From positions 1-52,372 of the forward strand of contig NZ_JAIQZK010000013.1 in the NCBI RefSeq assembly GCF_020075545.1: 52,372 bases of DNA, given 5' to 3'. Shown piece after piece: positions 24,896 through 34,082 of this stretch. The position numbers were made by a program, and so were the translations under genes. Source of the stretch: Nocardioides sp. TRM66260-LWL. Lineage in GTDB: Bacteria > Actinomycetota > Actinomycetes > Propionibacteriales > Nocardioidaceae. The notes under the pieces are model-generated. The model saw only the letters and a list, made by a program, of their open reading frames with translations. It searched no databases and had not been told where the DNA came from. The stretch's first letter is position 1. Every line of letters starts with the position of its first letter.

Positions 24896-25474
24896 ATGCC
24901 TCACCCGGTCTATCTCGTCCGTCACGGCCAGTCGCAGTGGAACCTCCGCCGCCTGACCCAGGGACAGACCGCTCATCCGCCGCTGACCGATCTCGGGCGC
25001 TCGCAGTCGGCTGCGGCGGCGGAGCTGATCGCGGTGGATCTGAAGGGCCTGGGCCTAGCTGCGAAGCGCCTCCTCACCAGCGACCTGACCCGCGCGGCGG
25101 AGACCGCCTCGGTCATCGGCCGCCGTCTGCAGCTGACCCCCGAGTCGGATCCCCGCCTGCGCGAGCAACATCTGGGTGACCTGGAGGGCCGGACGTACGA
25201 GGAGACCTGGGCCGCAGCGGAGACCTTCGATTGGTCGGACCCGACGCAACCGATGGCGGGTGGCGAGTCGCTCATGGACGTGAACAAGCGCATGGGCGCT
25301 GTGTTCAGGGACCTCGACTGCGGCTCCGTATCAGTCCTGGTGTCGCACGGGGACGCGATCCGGTCAGCCGTCGCGTACCTCCAAGGCATGAAGCCACACG
25401 AAGCGCCGTGGGTCGACGTCCCCAACGGCGCCGTGGCCCGCATCGACGATGCCCTCACCTGGCTTGGACAATGA
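24896..25474 (+). CDS. Histidine phosphatase, candidate alpha-ribazole phosphatase
   Basis: The 192-aa protein is a phosphoglycerate-mutase-like histidine phosphatase. The catalytic LVRHGQSQWN is at residues 7-16; LLTSDLTRAAETA, REQHLGDLEGRTYEE and LVSHGDAIRSAVAYL provide the other active-site residues. CobC-type alpha-ribazole phosphatases belong to this family, and the place between cobN and cobA supports that role, but motif identity alone cannot separate it from other members. Its ATG lies just beyond the opposing cobN riboswitch, and its stop overlaps the cobA start. Another candidate is the RNase H/phosphatase fusion at 50.8-52.0 kb. Confidence 0.75.
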   Translation: MPHPVYLVRHGQSQWNLRRLTQGQTAHPPLTDLGRSQSAAAAELIAVDLKGLGLAAKRLLTSDLTRAAETASVIGRRLQLTPESDPRLREQHLGDLEGRTYEETWAAAETFDWSDPTQPMAGGESLMDVNKRMGAVFRDLDCGSVSVLVSHGDAIRSAVAYLQGMKPHEAPWVDVPNGAVARIDDALTWLGQ

Positions 25475-26232
25475 CGCTCATGCCTGACCAAGCCCTTTGC
25501 CTCGACCCAGCCTCCTTCGCCGGAGTCACCCTCGTCGGCGCCGGCCCAGGCGACCCGGACCTCATCACGATCGCTGGCCTCAAGGCGCTGCTCGGCGCGG
25601 ATGTCGTCGTGACCGATCGGCTGGTGCCGCATGAGTTGCTCGCGGGGCTCGCTCCCGATGTGGAGCTCATCGACGTCGCCAAGTTCCCGCGCAGCCGGTT
25701 CACCGCCCAAGAAGACATCAACGCCGTCCTGCTCGACCGGGCACGAGCCGGAAAGAGGGTCGTCCGCCTCAAGGGAGGCGACAGCCACGTCTTCGGCCGA
25801 GGGTTCGAGGAGGTGCTTCACCTACAACAAGCCGGGGTCCCGGTCCGTGTCATCCCCGGCCTCTCCTCGTCCATCTCCGTACCAGCGCTGGCGGGAATTC
25901 CCGTCACACACCGAGGTGTCGTCCACGACTTCACCGTCGTCTCAGGACACGTACCGCCCGGCTACCCTGACAGCCTCGTCAACTGGGACGCCCTGGCCGC
26001 ATCAAGAGGCACGATCGTTCTGATGATGGCCGTCCAAAACGCCGCTGTGATCGCCCAGACTCTCATCGATGGCGGACGCCACACCGGCCAGCCCGCGGCC
26101 ATCGTCGTGGACGGATCCTTGGCGAGCGAGCGGGTCATCCGCACGACCTTGGGTCAGCTCGGAAAGTCGATCGAGACCGAGAAGGTACGCCCGCCGGCGA
26201 TCATCCTGATCGGCGACGTCGCCGGGCTCTGA
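25471..26232 (+). CDS. cobA: Uroporphyrinogen-III C-methyltransferase
   Basis: The 253-aa SAM-dependent methylase makes precorrin-2 from uroporphyrinogen III, the branch point from haem to corrin synthesis. Signature segments are TLVGAGPGDPDLITIAGLKA, VVRLKGGDSHVFGRGFEE, VIPGLSSSISVPALAGIPVTHRG cut into its usual blocks, and VLMMAVQNAA. It is a single-domain enzyme without a uroporphyrinogen synthase or CysG-type dehydrogenase extension. The ATG overlaps the phosphatase stop; an ATG three codons later is possible. A 7-bp hairpin follows about 60 bases downstream. Confidence 0.93.
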   Translation: MTLMPDQALCLDPASFAGVTLVGAGPGDPDLITIAGLKALLGADVVVTDRLVPHELLAGLAPDVELIDVAKFPRSRFTAQEDINAVLLDRARAGKRVVRLKGGDSHVFGRGFEEVLHLQQAGVPVRVIPGLSSSISVPALAGIPVTHRGVVHDFTVVSGHVPPGYPDSLVNWDALAASRGTIVLMMAVQNAAVIAQTLIDGGRHTGQPAAIVVDGSLASERVIRTTLGQLGKSIETEKVRPPAIILIGDVAGL

Positions 26233-26291
26233 CCTGCTCAGCTCACTGGTTGGCCTCACCGCGGGTCGGCGTGGTTGTCACGCAAAATGCG

Positions 26292-26308
26292 GGACGGCTG
26301 GGCCGTCC
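26292..26308. terminator. Short hairpin after cobA
   Basis: GGACGGC and GCCGTCC form a perfect 7-bp stem around TGG. It stands between cobA and the TPP riboswitch, so it may end the cobA transcript. There is no T-run. Confidence 0.45.
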
Positions 26309-26359
26309 GGCTGACCTCCTTCCGAGAGAGCTTGCACGGCTGCTACGATCGTCGCATTC

Positions 26360-26450
26360 CACACGGGAGCCCGAGGCATCGGGCTGAGATGGGGCTGGAG
26401 CCGCTCCGACCGTCGAACCTGATCCGGGTAATGCCGGCGAAGGAAGTGAG
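26360..26450 (+). ncRNA. TPP riboswitch of the thiamine operon
   Basis: The THI-box core is plain: ACGGGAGCCCGAGGCATCGG, GGGCTGAGATGGGGCTGGAG and GAACCTGATCCGGGTAATGC, followed by GGCGAAGGAAGTGAGG. The 3' strand of P1 runs into the GAGGAG ribosome-binding site at 26448-26453, 4 bases before the GTG of thiE. This layout suggests TPP binding blocks translation initiation for the whole thi operon. Confidence 0.95.
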
Positions 26451-26457
26451 GAGCGAC

Positions 26458-27069
26458 GTGCTACCGCGCATTCATTGCATCACCCACTTCGGGTCGTACG
26501 ACGACGAAGCAATCGCCGTGCTGGAGGCCGTGGTCCGCCAGGGCGTCGACGCGGTCCAGGTCCGGGCGAAGTCGCTGTCGGACCGTCAGATTGTCGCGTT
26601 CACCCGCATCCTCGTGGATCGCCTTGCCGGGACCTCGGCGCGCATCATCGTCAACGACCGCGTCGACCTCGCACTTGCCGCCGGCGCGGACGGTGTCCAC
26701 CTCGGCCGTGATGACGTCCCCGTCGCCGCGGCGAGACGCCTGGCACCGCAGGGTTTCCTCGTCGGCGGCACTTGCCGGAACGCCGATCAGGCCCGTGAGG
26801 CGAAGGCGCAGGGCGCCGACTACGTGGGTGTTGGGCCCGTCTATCCCACGACCACGAAGAGCGGTCTCCCCAACCCGATCGGGTTGGAGACGCTGCGTGA
26901 TGCGGCTCGGGTCCTGCCGGCGATCGCGATCTCTGGCATCAACGCCGAGCGCGTGCCCGAGGTGATGGCGGCCGGGGCCTACGGGGTCGCGGTGGCGTCG
27001 GCCATCTGTCGATCACCCCAGCCCGCCATCGCCGCGAGAGGACTCGTCGACGCCATCGCGCTCGCATGA
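26458..27069 (+). CDS. thiE: Thiamine-phosphate synthase
   Basis: The 203-aa TIM-barrel protein couples HMP-pyrophosphate with thiazole phosphate. The ThiE marks IIVNDRVDLALAAGADGVHL, VGGTCRNADQAREA, ADYVGVGPVYPTTTK and PAIAISGINAERV are all present, including the phosphate-binding GPVYPTTTK loop. The start is GTG 26458, placed right after the riboswitch-overlapping ribosome-binding site. The stop overlaps the thiO ATG. A second ThiE-like protein is encoded further down the operon but lacks these binding motifs. Confidence 0.92.
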   Translation: MLPRIHCITHFGSYDDEAIAVLEAVVRQGVDAVQVRAKSLSDRQIVAFTRILVDRLAGTSARIIVNDRVDLALAAGADGVHLGRDDVPVAAARRLAPQGFLVGGTCRNADQAREAKAQGADYVGVGPVYPTTTKSGLPNPIGLETLRDAARVLPAIAISGINAERVPEVMAAGAYGVAVASAICRSPQPAIAARGLVDAIALA

Positions 27070-28187
27070 GGGTGGCGGTGATCGGTGCCGGCATAGTCGG
27101 TCTCGCCTGCGCGGAGGAGCTAGTGCGCTGCGGGCACGACGTGCGGGTGTTCGATCCCGACCCGGGCGGCGGCGCCACCCGGGCGGCGGCCGGGATGCTC
27201 GCCCCGGCCGGTGAGGCCTGGCACGGTGAGACCGACCTGCTCAGGCTCGGCGTCGCCTCTGCGCGACTGTGGCCGGAGTACGCGGCTCGACTGCAGGCCG
27301 CCTCCGGCGTGGACATCGACCTGCGCACCGCGGGCACGCTGCTGGTGGGGCAGGACCACGACGACCTGCAGCAGATGCGACGCACGCTCGAGGTCCTCGC
27401 GACCCAAGGCATCGCCTTCCAGGAGCTCGACCGGCGAGAGGCACGCGCGCACGAGCCCACCTTGTCGCGGGTCGCCGGCGCGACCCTGCTTCCCGAGGAT
27501 CACAACGTCAACCCGCGCCTGGTCGCCGAGGCCCTCCTGTGCCTGCTGGGTGACCGGGTGGTCCGTGCCCGGGCAACGGTGCTCGACGGGGGAGTCGCCT
27601 TCGCGGACGGGACCGAGTTCGGCTGCGACGCGGTGGTCGTCGCGACCGGGGCCGAGGCCCGAAGCCTGGTGCCGCAGGTCCGACCGGTCCGGGGAGAGAC
27701 GATCCGGCTGCGGGGGGCCGACCGGCCGTCCCGGGTCCTGCGCGCGCGGGTGCACGGCGAGACGGTGTACGTCGTGCCGCGGGCGGGCGGCGAGGTCGTG
27801 GTGGGTGCGACCGAGGAGGAGCATGCCTCGGAGCCGGTGGCGACGCTCGGGGCGGTGGTGCGGCTGCTGCACGCCGCGCGCACCCTCGTCCCCGGGCTGG
27901 AGAGCGCCGAAGTCGTCGAGATCACCGCCCGGCATCGCCCCGGCACCCCCGACAACGGGCCGCTGATCGGACCGCACCCCGCGGTCGGACCCGTGCGCCA
28001 GGTGCTGGCTGTCGGCCACTACCGCGGTGGCGTGCTGTTGGCTCCGGTGACCGCTCGGGCCGTGCGGGCCTACGTCGAAGGTGGTGACGTACCAGCCACG
28101 GTGCGGCGGTTCGTGCCGAGCCGGTTCTCGTCGTACGGCTCCGGAAGTCTCACGCCGGCACCTCACGGAAGGGTGGTCGTGCCATGA
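27066..28187 (+). CDS. thiO: Glycine oxidase ThiO
   Basis: The 373-aa FAD-dependent amine oxidase produces dehydroglycine, the glycine imine needed for thiazole formation. The N-terminal dinucleotide-binding motif VIGAGIVGLACAEELVRCGH, the later GATRAAAGMLAPAGEAWH and the C-terminal VGHYRGGVLLAPVTARAV fit the ThiO family. The place between thiE and thiS supports ThiO over generic D-amino-acid oxidases. The stop overlaps the thiS ATG. Confidence 0.93.
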   Translation: MRVAVIGAGIVGLACAEELVRCGHDVRVFDPDPGGGATRAAAGMLAPAGEAWHGETDLLRLGVASARLWPEYAARLQAASGVDIDLRTAGTLLVGQDHDDLQQMRRTLEVLATQGIAFQELDRREARAHEPTLSRVAGATLLPEDHNVNPRLVAEALLCLLGDRVVRARATVLDGGVAFADGTEFGCDAVVVATGAEARSLVPQVRPVRGETIRLRGADRPSRVLRARVHGETVYVVPRAGGEVVVGATEEEHASEPVATLGAVVRLLHAARTLVPGLESAEVVEITARHRPGTPDNGPLIGPHPAVGPVRQVLAVGHYRGGVLLAPVTARAVRAYVEGGDVPATVRRFVPSRFSSYGSGSLTPAPHGRVVVP

Positions 28188-28372
28188 ACATCAAGGTCAA
28201 CGGGACACCGCGGGTGGTGGAGGAGGAGGCGACCCTGCACAGCCTCGTGCCGTCCGCGCGAGGGGTGGCAGTCGCGCTGAACGGCGCCGTGGTTCCGGCG
28301 GCGGCGTGGCACGAAACTCGGTTGTCGGAGAACGACGCGGTGGAGGTCGTCACCGCCCACCAGGGCGGGTGA
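28184..28372 (+). CDS. thiS: Sulfur carrier protein ThiS
   Basis: The 62-aa ubiquitin-fold protein ends in the diagnostic Gly-Gly that becomes a thiocarboxylate. It opens MNIKVNGTPRVVEEEATL and has VAVALNGAVVPAAAWHE and DAVEVVTAHQGG. It carries sulfur to ThiG. No ThiF adenylyltransferase is in the window, so activation must come from elsewhere, for example a MoeB-like protein. Confidence 0.95.
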   Translation: MNIKVNGTPRVVEEEATLHSLVPSARGVAVALNGAVVPAAAWHETRLSENDAVEVVTAHQGG

Positions 28373-28377
28373 CTGGG

Positions 28378-29136
28378 ATGCGGGTGGCGGGTATCGACCT
28401 CCCCGGGCGGCTGTGGATCGGCACCGGGGGTCTGACCAGCACCAGCCTCGTGGGTGAGATCGTCGAGGCGGCCCGGCCCGGTCTGGTGACCGTCTCGGTG
28501 CGGCGCACCTCCGACACCGAGCGCGGCGGGCTGCTCGACATGCTCCGGGCGCTGGGTGTGCGCATCCTGCCGAACACGGCGGGATGCCTCAGCGCCCGGG
28601 AGGCCGTGCTCACCGCTCAGCTGGCGCGCGAGGCACTCGAGACCGACTGGGTCAAGCTCGAGGTGATCGGCGACGAGACGAGCCTGATGCCGGACGCCGT
28701 CGAGCTGCTGGACGCGGCCGAGACGCTGGTCCGGCAGGGATTCACGGTGCTGCCCTACACCAGTGCCGACCCGGTCCTCGCCCGGCGCCTGGTCGACGTC
28801 GGCTGCGCGGCCGTCATGCCGCTCGGATCTCCGATCGGCACGGGCCGTGGCCTCGACGACCCCAGGGCCATCGAGGCCGTGCGCGCCGCTGTCGCGGTTC
28901 CCGTGGTCCTGGACGCCGGGATCGGCACCGCCAGCGATGCGGCGCTCGCGATGGAGCTGGGATGTGATGCCGTGCTGGCGGCCACGGCGATCACCCGGGC
29001 GGACCGTCCCGCCCAGATGGCCGCGGCGTTGCGGGCGGCGGTGGGGGCCGGCGAGATGGCACGCCGGGCCGGTCGCATCCCCCGGCTCACCACCGCTCGC
29101 GCGTCGAGCCCGATGGCGGGCCGGGTGGGCACATGA
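28378..29136 (+). CDS. thiG: Thiazole synthase ThiG
   Basis: The 252-aa TIM-barrel enzyme builds the thiazole ring from deoxyxylulose phosphate, dehydroglycine and ThiS thiocarboxylate. The Schiff-base lysine lies in DWVKLEVIGDE; other marks are LWIGTGGLTS, ILPNTAGCLSAREAV, VLPYTSADPVLARRL, CAAVMPLGSPIGTGRGL and VVLDAGIGTASDAALAMELG. I use ATG 28378; a GTG three codons upstream would overlap the thiS stop. The stop overlaps the next ATG. Confidence 0.94.
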   Translation: MRVAGIDLPGRLWIGTGGLTSTSLVGEIVEAARPGLVTVSVRRTSDTERGGLLDMLRALGVRILPNTAGCLSAREAVLTAQLAREALETDWVKLEVIGDETSLMPDAVELLDAAETLVRQGFTVLPYTSADPVLARRLVDVGCAAVMPLGSPIGTGRGLDDPRAIEAVRAAVAVPVVLDAGIGTASDAALAMELGCDAVLAATAITRADRPAQMAAALRAAVGAGEMARRAGRIPRLTTARASSPMAGRVGT

Positions 29137-29717
29137 ACCTGCCCCGCGTGCTGCTGCTCACCGACCGCAGTCAGCTTCCCGCCGGCCGCGACCTCGTGGG
29201 CACCGTGGCCGCGTGCGTCGATGCGGGGCTCGACGCGGTGGTGCTGCGCGAGCTCGACCTGCCCGAGGACCAGCGGCAACGGCTCGCCCGCGCGCTCGGC
29301 GCGGCCGGGGTCGCCGTGCTCAGCGCTCGCACCCGGCTGGACGGAGTGGCCGGCGTGCACCTGGCAACGGCGCAGGCGCGCCCCGACGAGGGGCCTCCCC
29401 TCCCGCACGGACGTTCATGCCACGACGACGCCGAGATCCGCGCCGCCGTGTCCGGCGGTGCGTCGTACCTCACGATCTCGCCGGTCGCCGCGTCGGCGTC
29501 CAAGCCCGGCTACGGCCCCGCTCTCGGCCTGCCCGGCCTCCGACGTGCCGTGACGCTCGCAGGACACGTGCCGGTCTTCGCCCTGGGAGGGGTCGACGAG
29601 CAGAACGCCGCGGACCTGCGGAACGCGGGTGCCCACGGGGTGGCCGTCATGGGTGCCGTCATGCGCGCCGACGACCCCGGCGGCGCCTTCCGGCGGATCT
29701 CGCAGGCTGTCCGGTGA
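29133..29717 (+). CDS. ThiE/TenI-family protein, probable thiazole tautomerase
   Basis: The 194-aa protein shares the ThiE fold but not the ThiE catalytic features. Where ThiE has the pyrophosphate and NDR motifs, this one reads ARTRLDGVAGVHL, then GRSCHDDAEIRAAVSGGASYL and TISPVAASASKPGYGP. The SCH segment matches the place of the active-site histidine of TenI, which aromatises the ThiG product to carboxythiazole phosphate. Standing directly after thiG in an operon that already has a good thiE, a tautomerase role is more likely than a second synthase. That is an inference from motif and context. Confidence 0.75.
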   Translation: MNLPRVLLLTDRSQLPAGRDLVGTVAACVDAGLDAVVLRELDLPEDQRQRLARALGAAGVAVLSARTRLDGVAGVHLATAQARPDEGPPLPHGRSCHDDAEIRAAVSGGASYLTISPVAASASKPGYGPALGLPGLRRAVTLAGHVPVFALGGVDEQNAADLRNAGAHGVAVMGAVMRADDPGGAFRRISQAVR

Positions 29718-30525
29718 GCAGCCCGCTGGTCGCACTGACCGTCGCCGGCACCGACTCCGGCGGTGCCGCCGGGGTGGCCGCCGACCTGACGACGTTCGCG
29801 GCGCTCGGTGCGCACGGGGCCTGCGCCGTCACGGCCGTGACCGCCCAGGACACCGTCGGAGTGCGCCGGGTCGTGCCGCTGTCGGCCGACGATGTCCGGG
29901 CCCAGATCGACGCCGTCCTGGAGGACCTGCCGGTCGCCGTGGTCAAGACCGGCATGCTCGGGTCCGCCGAGGTCGCCGCAGTGGTGACCGACCTGCCGCC
30001 CGGACTCCCGCTGGTCGTGGACCCGGTCCTGGTCGCCACGAGCGGTGCGGAGCTCGGCGATGCCGCAGTGGTGGCCGCCTACCGCGCCCATGTCCTTGCG
30101 CGAGCCACGGTCGTCACGCCGAACTTCGACGAGGCGCTCCGGCTGACCGGCGCCGGTCCGGCGGATCCGCGGGAGGACGTGGCTCTGGCCCTGCATGCGC
30201 TCGGGCCTGCGGTCGTGCTCACCGGTGGTGACGCCGAGGCCCCGACGTGCCGCGACGTGGTGGTGGACGCCCGCGGTCGGGTGCGGACGGTCGAGCACGC
30301 CGCCGTACCCACGACCAACGACCATGGCACCGGGTGCACGTTCGCGGCGGCCCTCGCCGTCCACCTGGCCAGCGGCGCCGACCTGATCGACGCCGCCACC
30401 GCCGCCCACACATTCGTGGCGGCCGCCCTGCGCACCAGCGCCGACTGGCGTCTCGGTCGCGGCCGCGGACCGGTCGCCCACACGTTCACCCCAGCCCGAC
30501 ACAACCCGCCCACCCAGGAGAAGTG

Positions 30526-30526
<1 letters not shown>
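29714..30526 (+). CDS. thiD: Hydroxymethylpyrimidine / phosphomethylpyrimidine kinase
   Basis: The 270-aa ribokinase-fold enzyme phosphorylates HMP and HMP-phosphate. Its marks are VAGTDSGGAAGVAADLTTFA, AVTAVTAQDTVGV, VVKTGMLGSAEVAAVV, VDPVLVATSGAEL, VTPNFDEALRLTG and the catalytic NDHGTGCTFAAALA. It starts at GTG 29714 over the previous stop. There is no fused ThiE or TenA domain. It ends over the thiC ATG. Confidence 0.94.
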
Positions 30527-32211
<1,685 letters not shown>

Positions 32212-32222
32212 CCTGGCAGCGG

Positions 32223-32246
32223 CTGGTACCCCTCATTGGTTACCAG
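32223..32246. terminator. Hairpin after thiC
   Basis: CTGGTA at 32223 pairs with TACCAG ending at 32246, with a partly pairing interior, 11 bases past the thiC stop. A second imperfect hairpin (GGAGCG with CGCTCC, about 32256-32281) follows. Either could end the thi operon; neither has a T-run. Confidence 0.5.
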
Positions 32247-32386
32247 GCCCGGCGGTGGAGCGGGCCGCGACGCGGTCGCTCCGGTGGCAGCTGGATTTGA
32301 TCGCGCCCTCTTAACCTCCGGTGTGACGCTGCTGAGCCCGACGCTCAGGGGAGCGCTCAGCGCAGCGACCGTGATGAGGTTGCCTT

Positions 32387-32757
32387 ATGGACCTCTCGGC
32401 CGAGTGTCGCGCCGCGCGACATGATGAGGATGTCGCACAGCTTCGGCGTGTGCCCGCGCTGAGGGAGATGGTCGCAACGGGGATGAGTCAGCGGGAGATC
32501 GCAACGGCGCTCGGAATCAGCCAGCCCGCAGTGAGTCAGCACGTGAATGCAGCTTCGGATCTGCCGAGCGTTCACCCGGAGAAGCGGATCGAGGCGGCTG
32601 CTCCCGTGCTATCGGCGTATCGCCGATGATGCGGGCTACGGGAAGCTCGCGGTCTTCGGTCGGTGGCGTACCGGGAGGCTGGGCAGGAATCCGATATCGA
32701 CCCGCTGGCCGAGCGGGAGGGGACATCGTCGTTCGAATTCGTCCGATTCAAGCAGGG
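32387..32757 (+). pseudogene. Frameshifted HTH-nucleotidyltransferase (MNT) protein
   Basis: The first 80 codons encode an N-terminal helix-turn-helix protein (LREMVATGMSQREIATALG, ISQPAVSQHVNAA) and stop at 32629. Reading on in other frames gives GYGKLAVFG and then SVAYREAGQESDIDPLAE and EGTSSFEFVRFKQ. Together these are the GSxxxG...DxD core of a minimal nucleotidyltransferase. Two frame changes are needed to join the pieces, and the gene breaks off where IS30-like sequence begins. Intact HTH-MNT proteins are common in actinobacteria, often as antitoxin-like partners; here the gene is dead. Confidence 0.65.
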
Positions 32758-32761
32758 TCAA

Positions 32762-32965
32762 GTCGCAGCTCGCGGCTGATCGTCGATGCTGCGCGGCCCA
32801 ACTCCCGCCCGATCGCTGTCGGCCCGAGACCCGGCTGGCCAGGTCGGCGATCCGGACCCGCTCGTCCTCGGACAGGAAAACGAGGCGAGATTCGACGTAC
32901 AGCGAGCGGCTCCAGAGGTGGCACGACGAGCACCGGGAAGTGCCCCGCTGGGTGGTGGGCTTTGA
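32762..32965 (-). mobile_element. IS30-family transposase N-terminal remnant, frameshifted
   Basis: On the minus strand one frame reads RLVFLSEDERVRIADLASR and the adjacent frame continues GLGPTAIGRELGRAASTISR, the characteristic N-terminal helix-turn-helix of IS30 transposases. The two parts lie in different frames, so at least one indel has occurred. The DDE catalytic part is absent, replaced by the unrelated nucleotidyltransferase remnant. No terminal inverted repeats were found by eye. Confidence 0.7.
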
Positions 32966-32982
32966 CGGTTGATCCTCGGTGC

Positions 32983-33294
32983 CTACTCGCCGCTGTTGAT
33001 CGCGGCGACGGTGCCAGTATCGCCGTTGGGCTTGAGGAGTGCCATGGAGCCTTCGGAGAAGGGGCGGCGGTCGCCTGATTGCCATTCGTCGTGCAAGTCG
33101 GCCAGCACGGCGCCGACCAGGCGGATCACCGCGGCATCGTTGGGGAAGATCCCGACGACGCGCGCTCGACGCTTGATCTCCTTGTTCACCCGCTCGAGCG
33201 GGTTGGTCGACCAGATCTTCGACCAGTGCGACCGCGGGAACGCGTGAACGCCAGCACGGCGCGCCTGAGTCAAGAAGTTGGCGGCAGGCGGCAC
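32983..33294 (-). mobile_element. IS256-family transposase C-terminal remnant
   Basis: The 103-codon frame ends the way IS256 (Mutator-like) transposases do: FPRSHWSKIWSTNPLERVNK, EIKRRARVVGIFPNDAAVIR and LVGAVLADLHDEWQSGDRR. Family members are about 400 aa, so some three quarters are missing on the N-terminal side. It lies tail-to-tail with nothing intact and directly beside the IS30 fragment, so both are leftovers of serial insertions near the end of the thi operon. Confidence 0.78.
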
Positions 33295-33396
33295 CGAATC
33301 GTATCTGGTCAGGTGGAGACGGACCTACCGCGTCGGGACGTGACGTAACTCGTCACCGCGCAGGCGGGACGCTAGGACTGGGGGGCACTATCGAGA

Positions 33397-33602
33397 GATT
33401 CGAGTCGTGTCGCGAATATGTCCCGAAAACGCGAGCGCAAGCCGTCAGACGAGCACGCACGGCGTCAAGAACTCGGGGTCCGAGGATGCTCCGTTGCCGG
33501 ACGTTCGTGCAGGTCACGGCCCATGTCAGCAAGCCTGGTCAAAGCACTCTCTAGCGCGATGGCGACGCGGGCGGCGTCCAGAGGTCGCTGGTTCAAATCT
33601 CT
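33397..33602 (+). other. Attachment-junction-like site B, homologous in layout to site A
   Basis: The stretch repeats the order of blocks seen at 1008-1221: GATTCGA at 33397, CGTGTCGCG, CCGAAAAC, CAAGAA, CAGGTCA, then CCAGAGGTCGC-GGTTCAAATC at 33578-33599. The spacing from GATTCGA to CCAGAGGTCGC is 181 bp here and 180 bp at site A. The last part resembles a tRNA T-arm, but the sequence after TTCAAAT does not pair back, so the tRNA end is degenerate. I read it as a relic half-site of a tyrosine-recombinase element. The identity level (about 60 percent by eye) is low. Confidence 0.45.
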
Positions 33603-33769
33603 TCGGATCCTCCTCCCGACCTCAAGTGTCCGATCTCTTATCGGCGCCGAGGCGGTCTCTGGATGGCTCTGGAAACCGACCGCGGCGACCTCCTTGACAC
33701 GCGTGGCCAGCAACCTTCAGGCAGGCAGCGCACGCACACGACGAGGAGATGCGCTTCGCGGCGGAGACT

Positions 33770-33964
33770 TGAAGGTGTCCATAAACAGGCCAGAAACTCT
33801 GTCAAGGGCTGTCAACCAGCGTCAGCGCGACACCACTAGACGCCAGCGTTTGCCCAGTTCAAGTGGCGTTTATCGGCAGAGAGCGTCAACTGGCGTCATG
33901 CGCTCATCGCACTCGCGGCGGCATCGCAGGGTTGTTGGTTCGAGTCCAACCGGGGGAGCCACCA
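33770..33964 (+). other. Attachment-junction-like site C ending in a tRNA-Asn-like 3' end
   Basis: Bases 33926-33961 form a tRNA 3' end: T-stem GTTGG, loop TTCGAGT, T-stem CCAAC, acceptor strand CGGGGGA, discriminator G and CCA. The sequence fits actinobacterial tRNA-Asn. No 5' half precedes it. The 150 bp before it contain repeated short blocks of the kind integrases bind, for example GTCAACCAGCGTCA (33811-33824) and GTCAACTGGCGTCA (33885-33898). A terminator follows immediately, then the core gene aceE. The pattern is that of a displaced tRNA end on the chromosome side of an integrated element lying to the left. Confidence 0.6.
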
Positions 33965-33965
33965 C

Positions 33966-33992
33966 GAAGCCCGGCCGTCCAGGCCGGGCTTC
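33966..33992. terminator. Hairpin behind the tRNA-Asn-like end
   Basis: GAAGCCCGGCC and GGCCGGGCTTC form an 11-bp perfect stem around GTCCA, 4 bases after the encoded CCA. It is probably the original tRNA terminator and may also insulate aceE, whose stop lies about 90 bases further on the opposite strand. Confidence 0.7.
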
Positions 33993-34082
33993 GGTGCGTT
34001 CGGGGCCGGTCTCGCCCGCCCCGAGGACGACGAAGGCCCCCGTCGACGAGCGACGAGGGCCTCCGGCGAGGGTGGGACGACG

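Noticed and set aside
33926..33961. An intact tRNA-Asn gene
   Set aside because: Only the T-arm and acceptor 3' strand are present. The 40 bases upstream contain no anticodon arm, D-arm or matching TCCCCCG acceptor strand.
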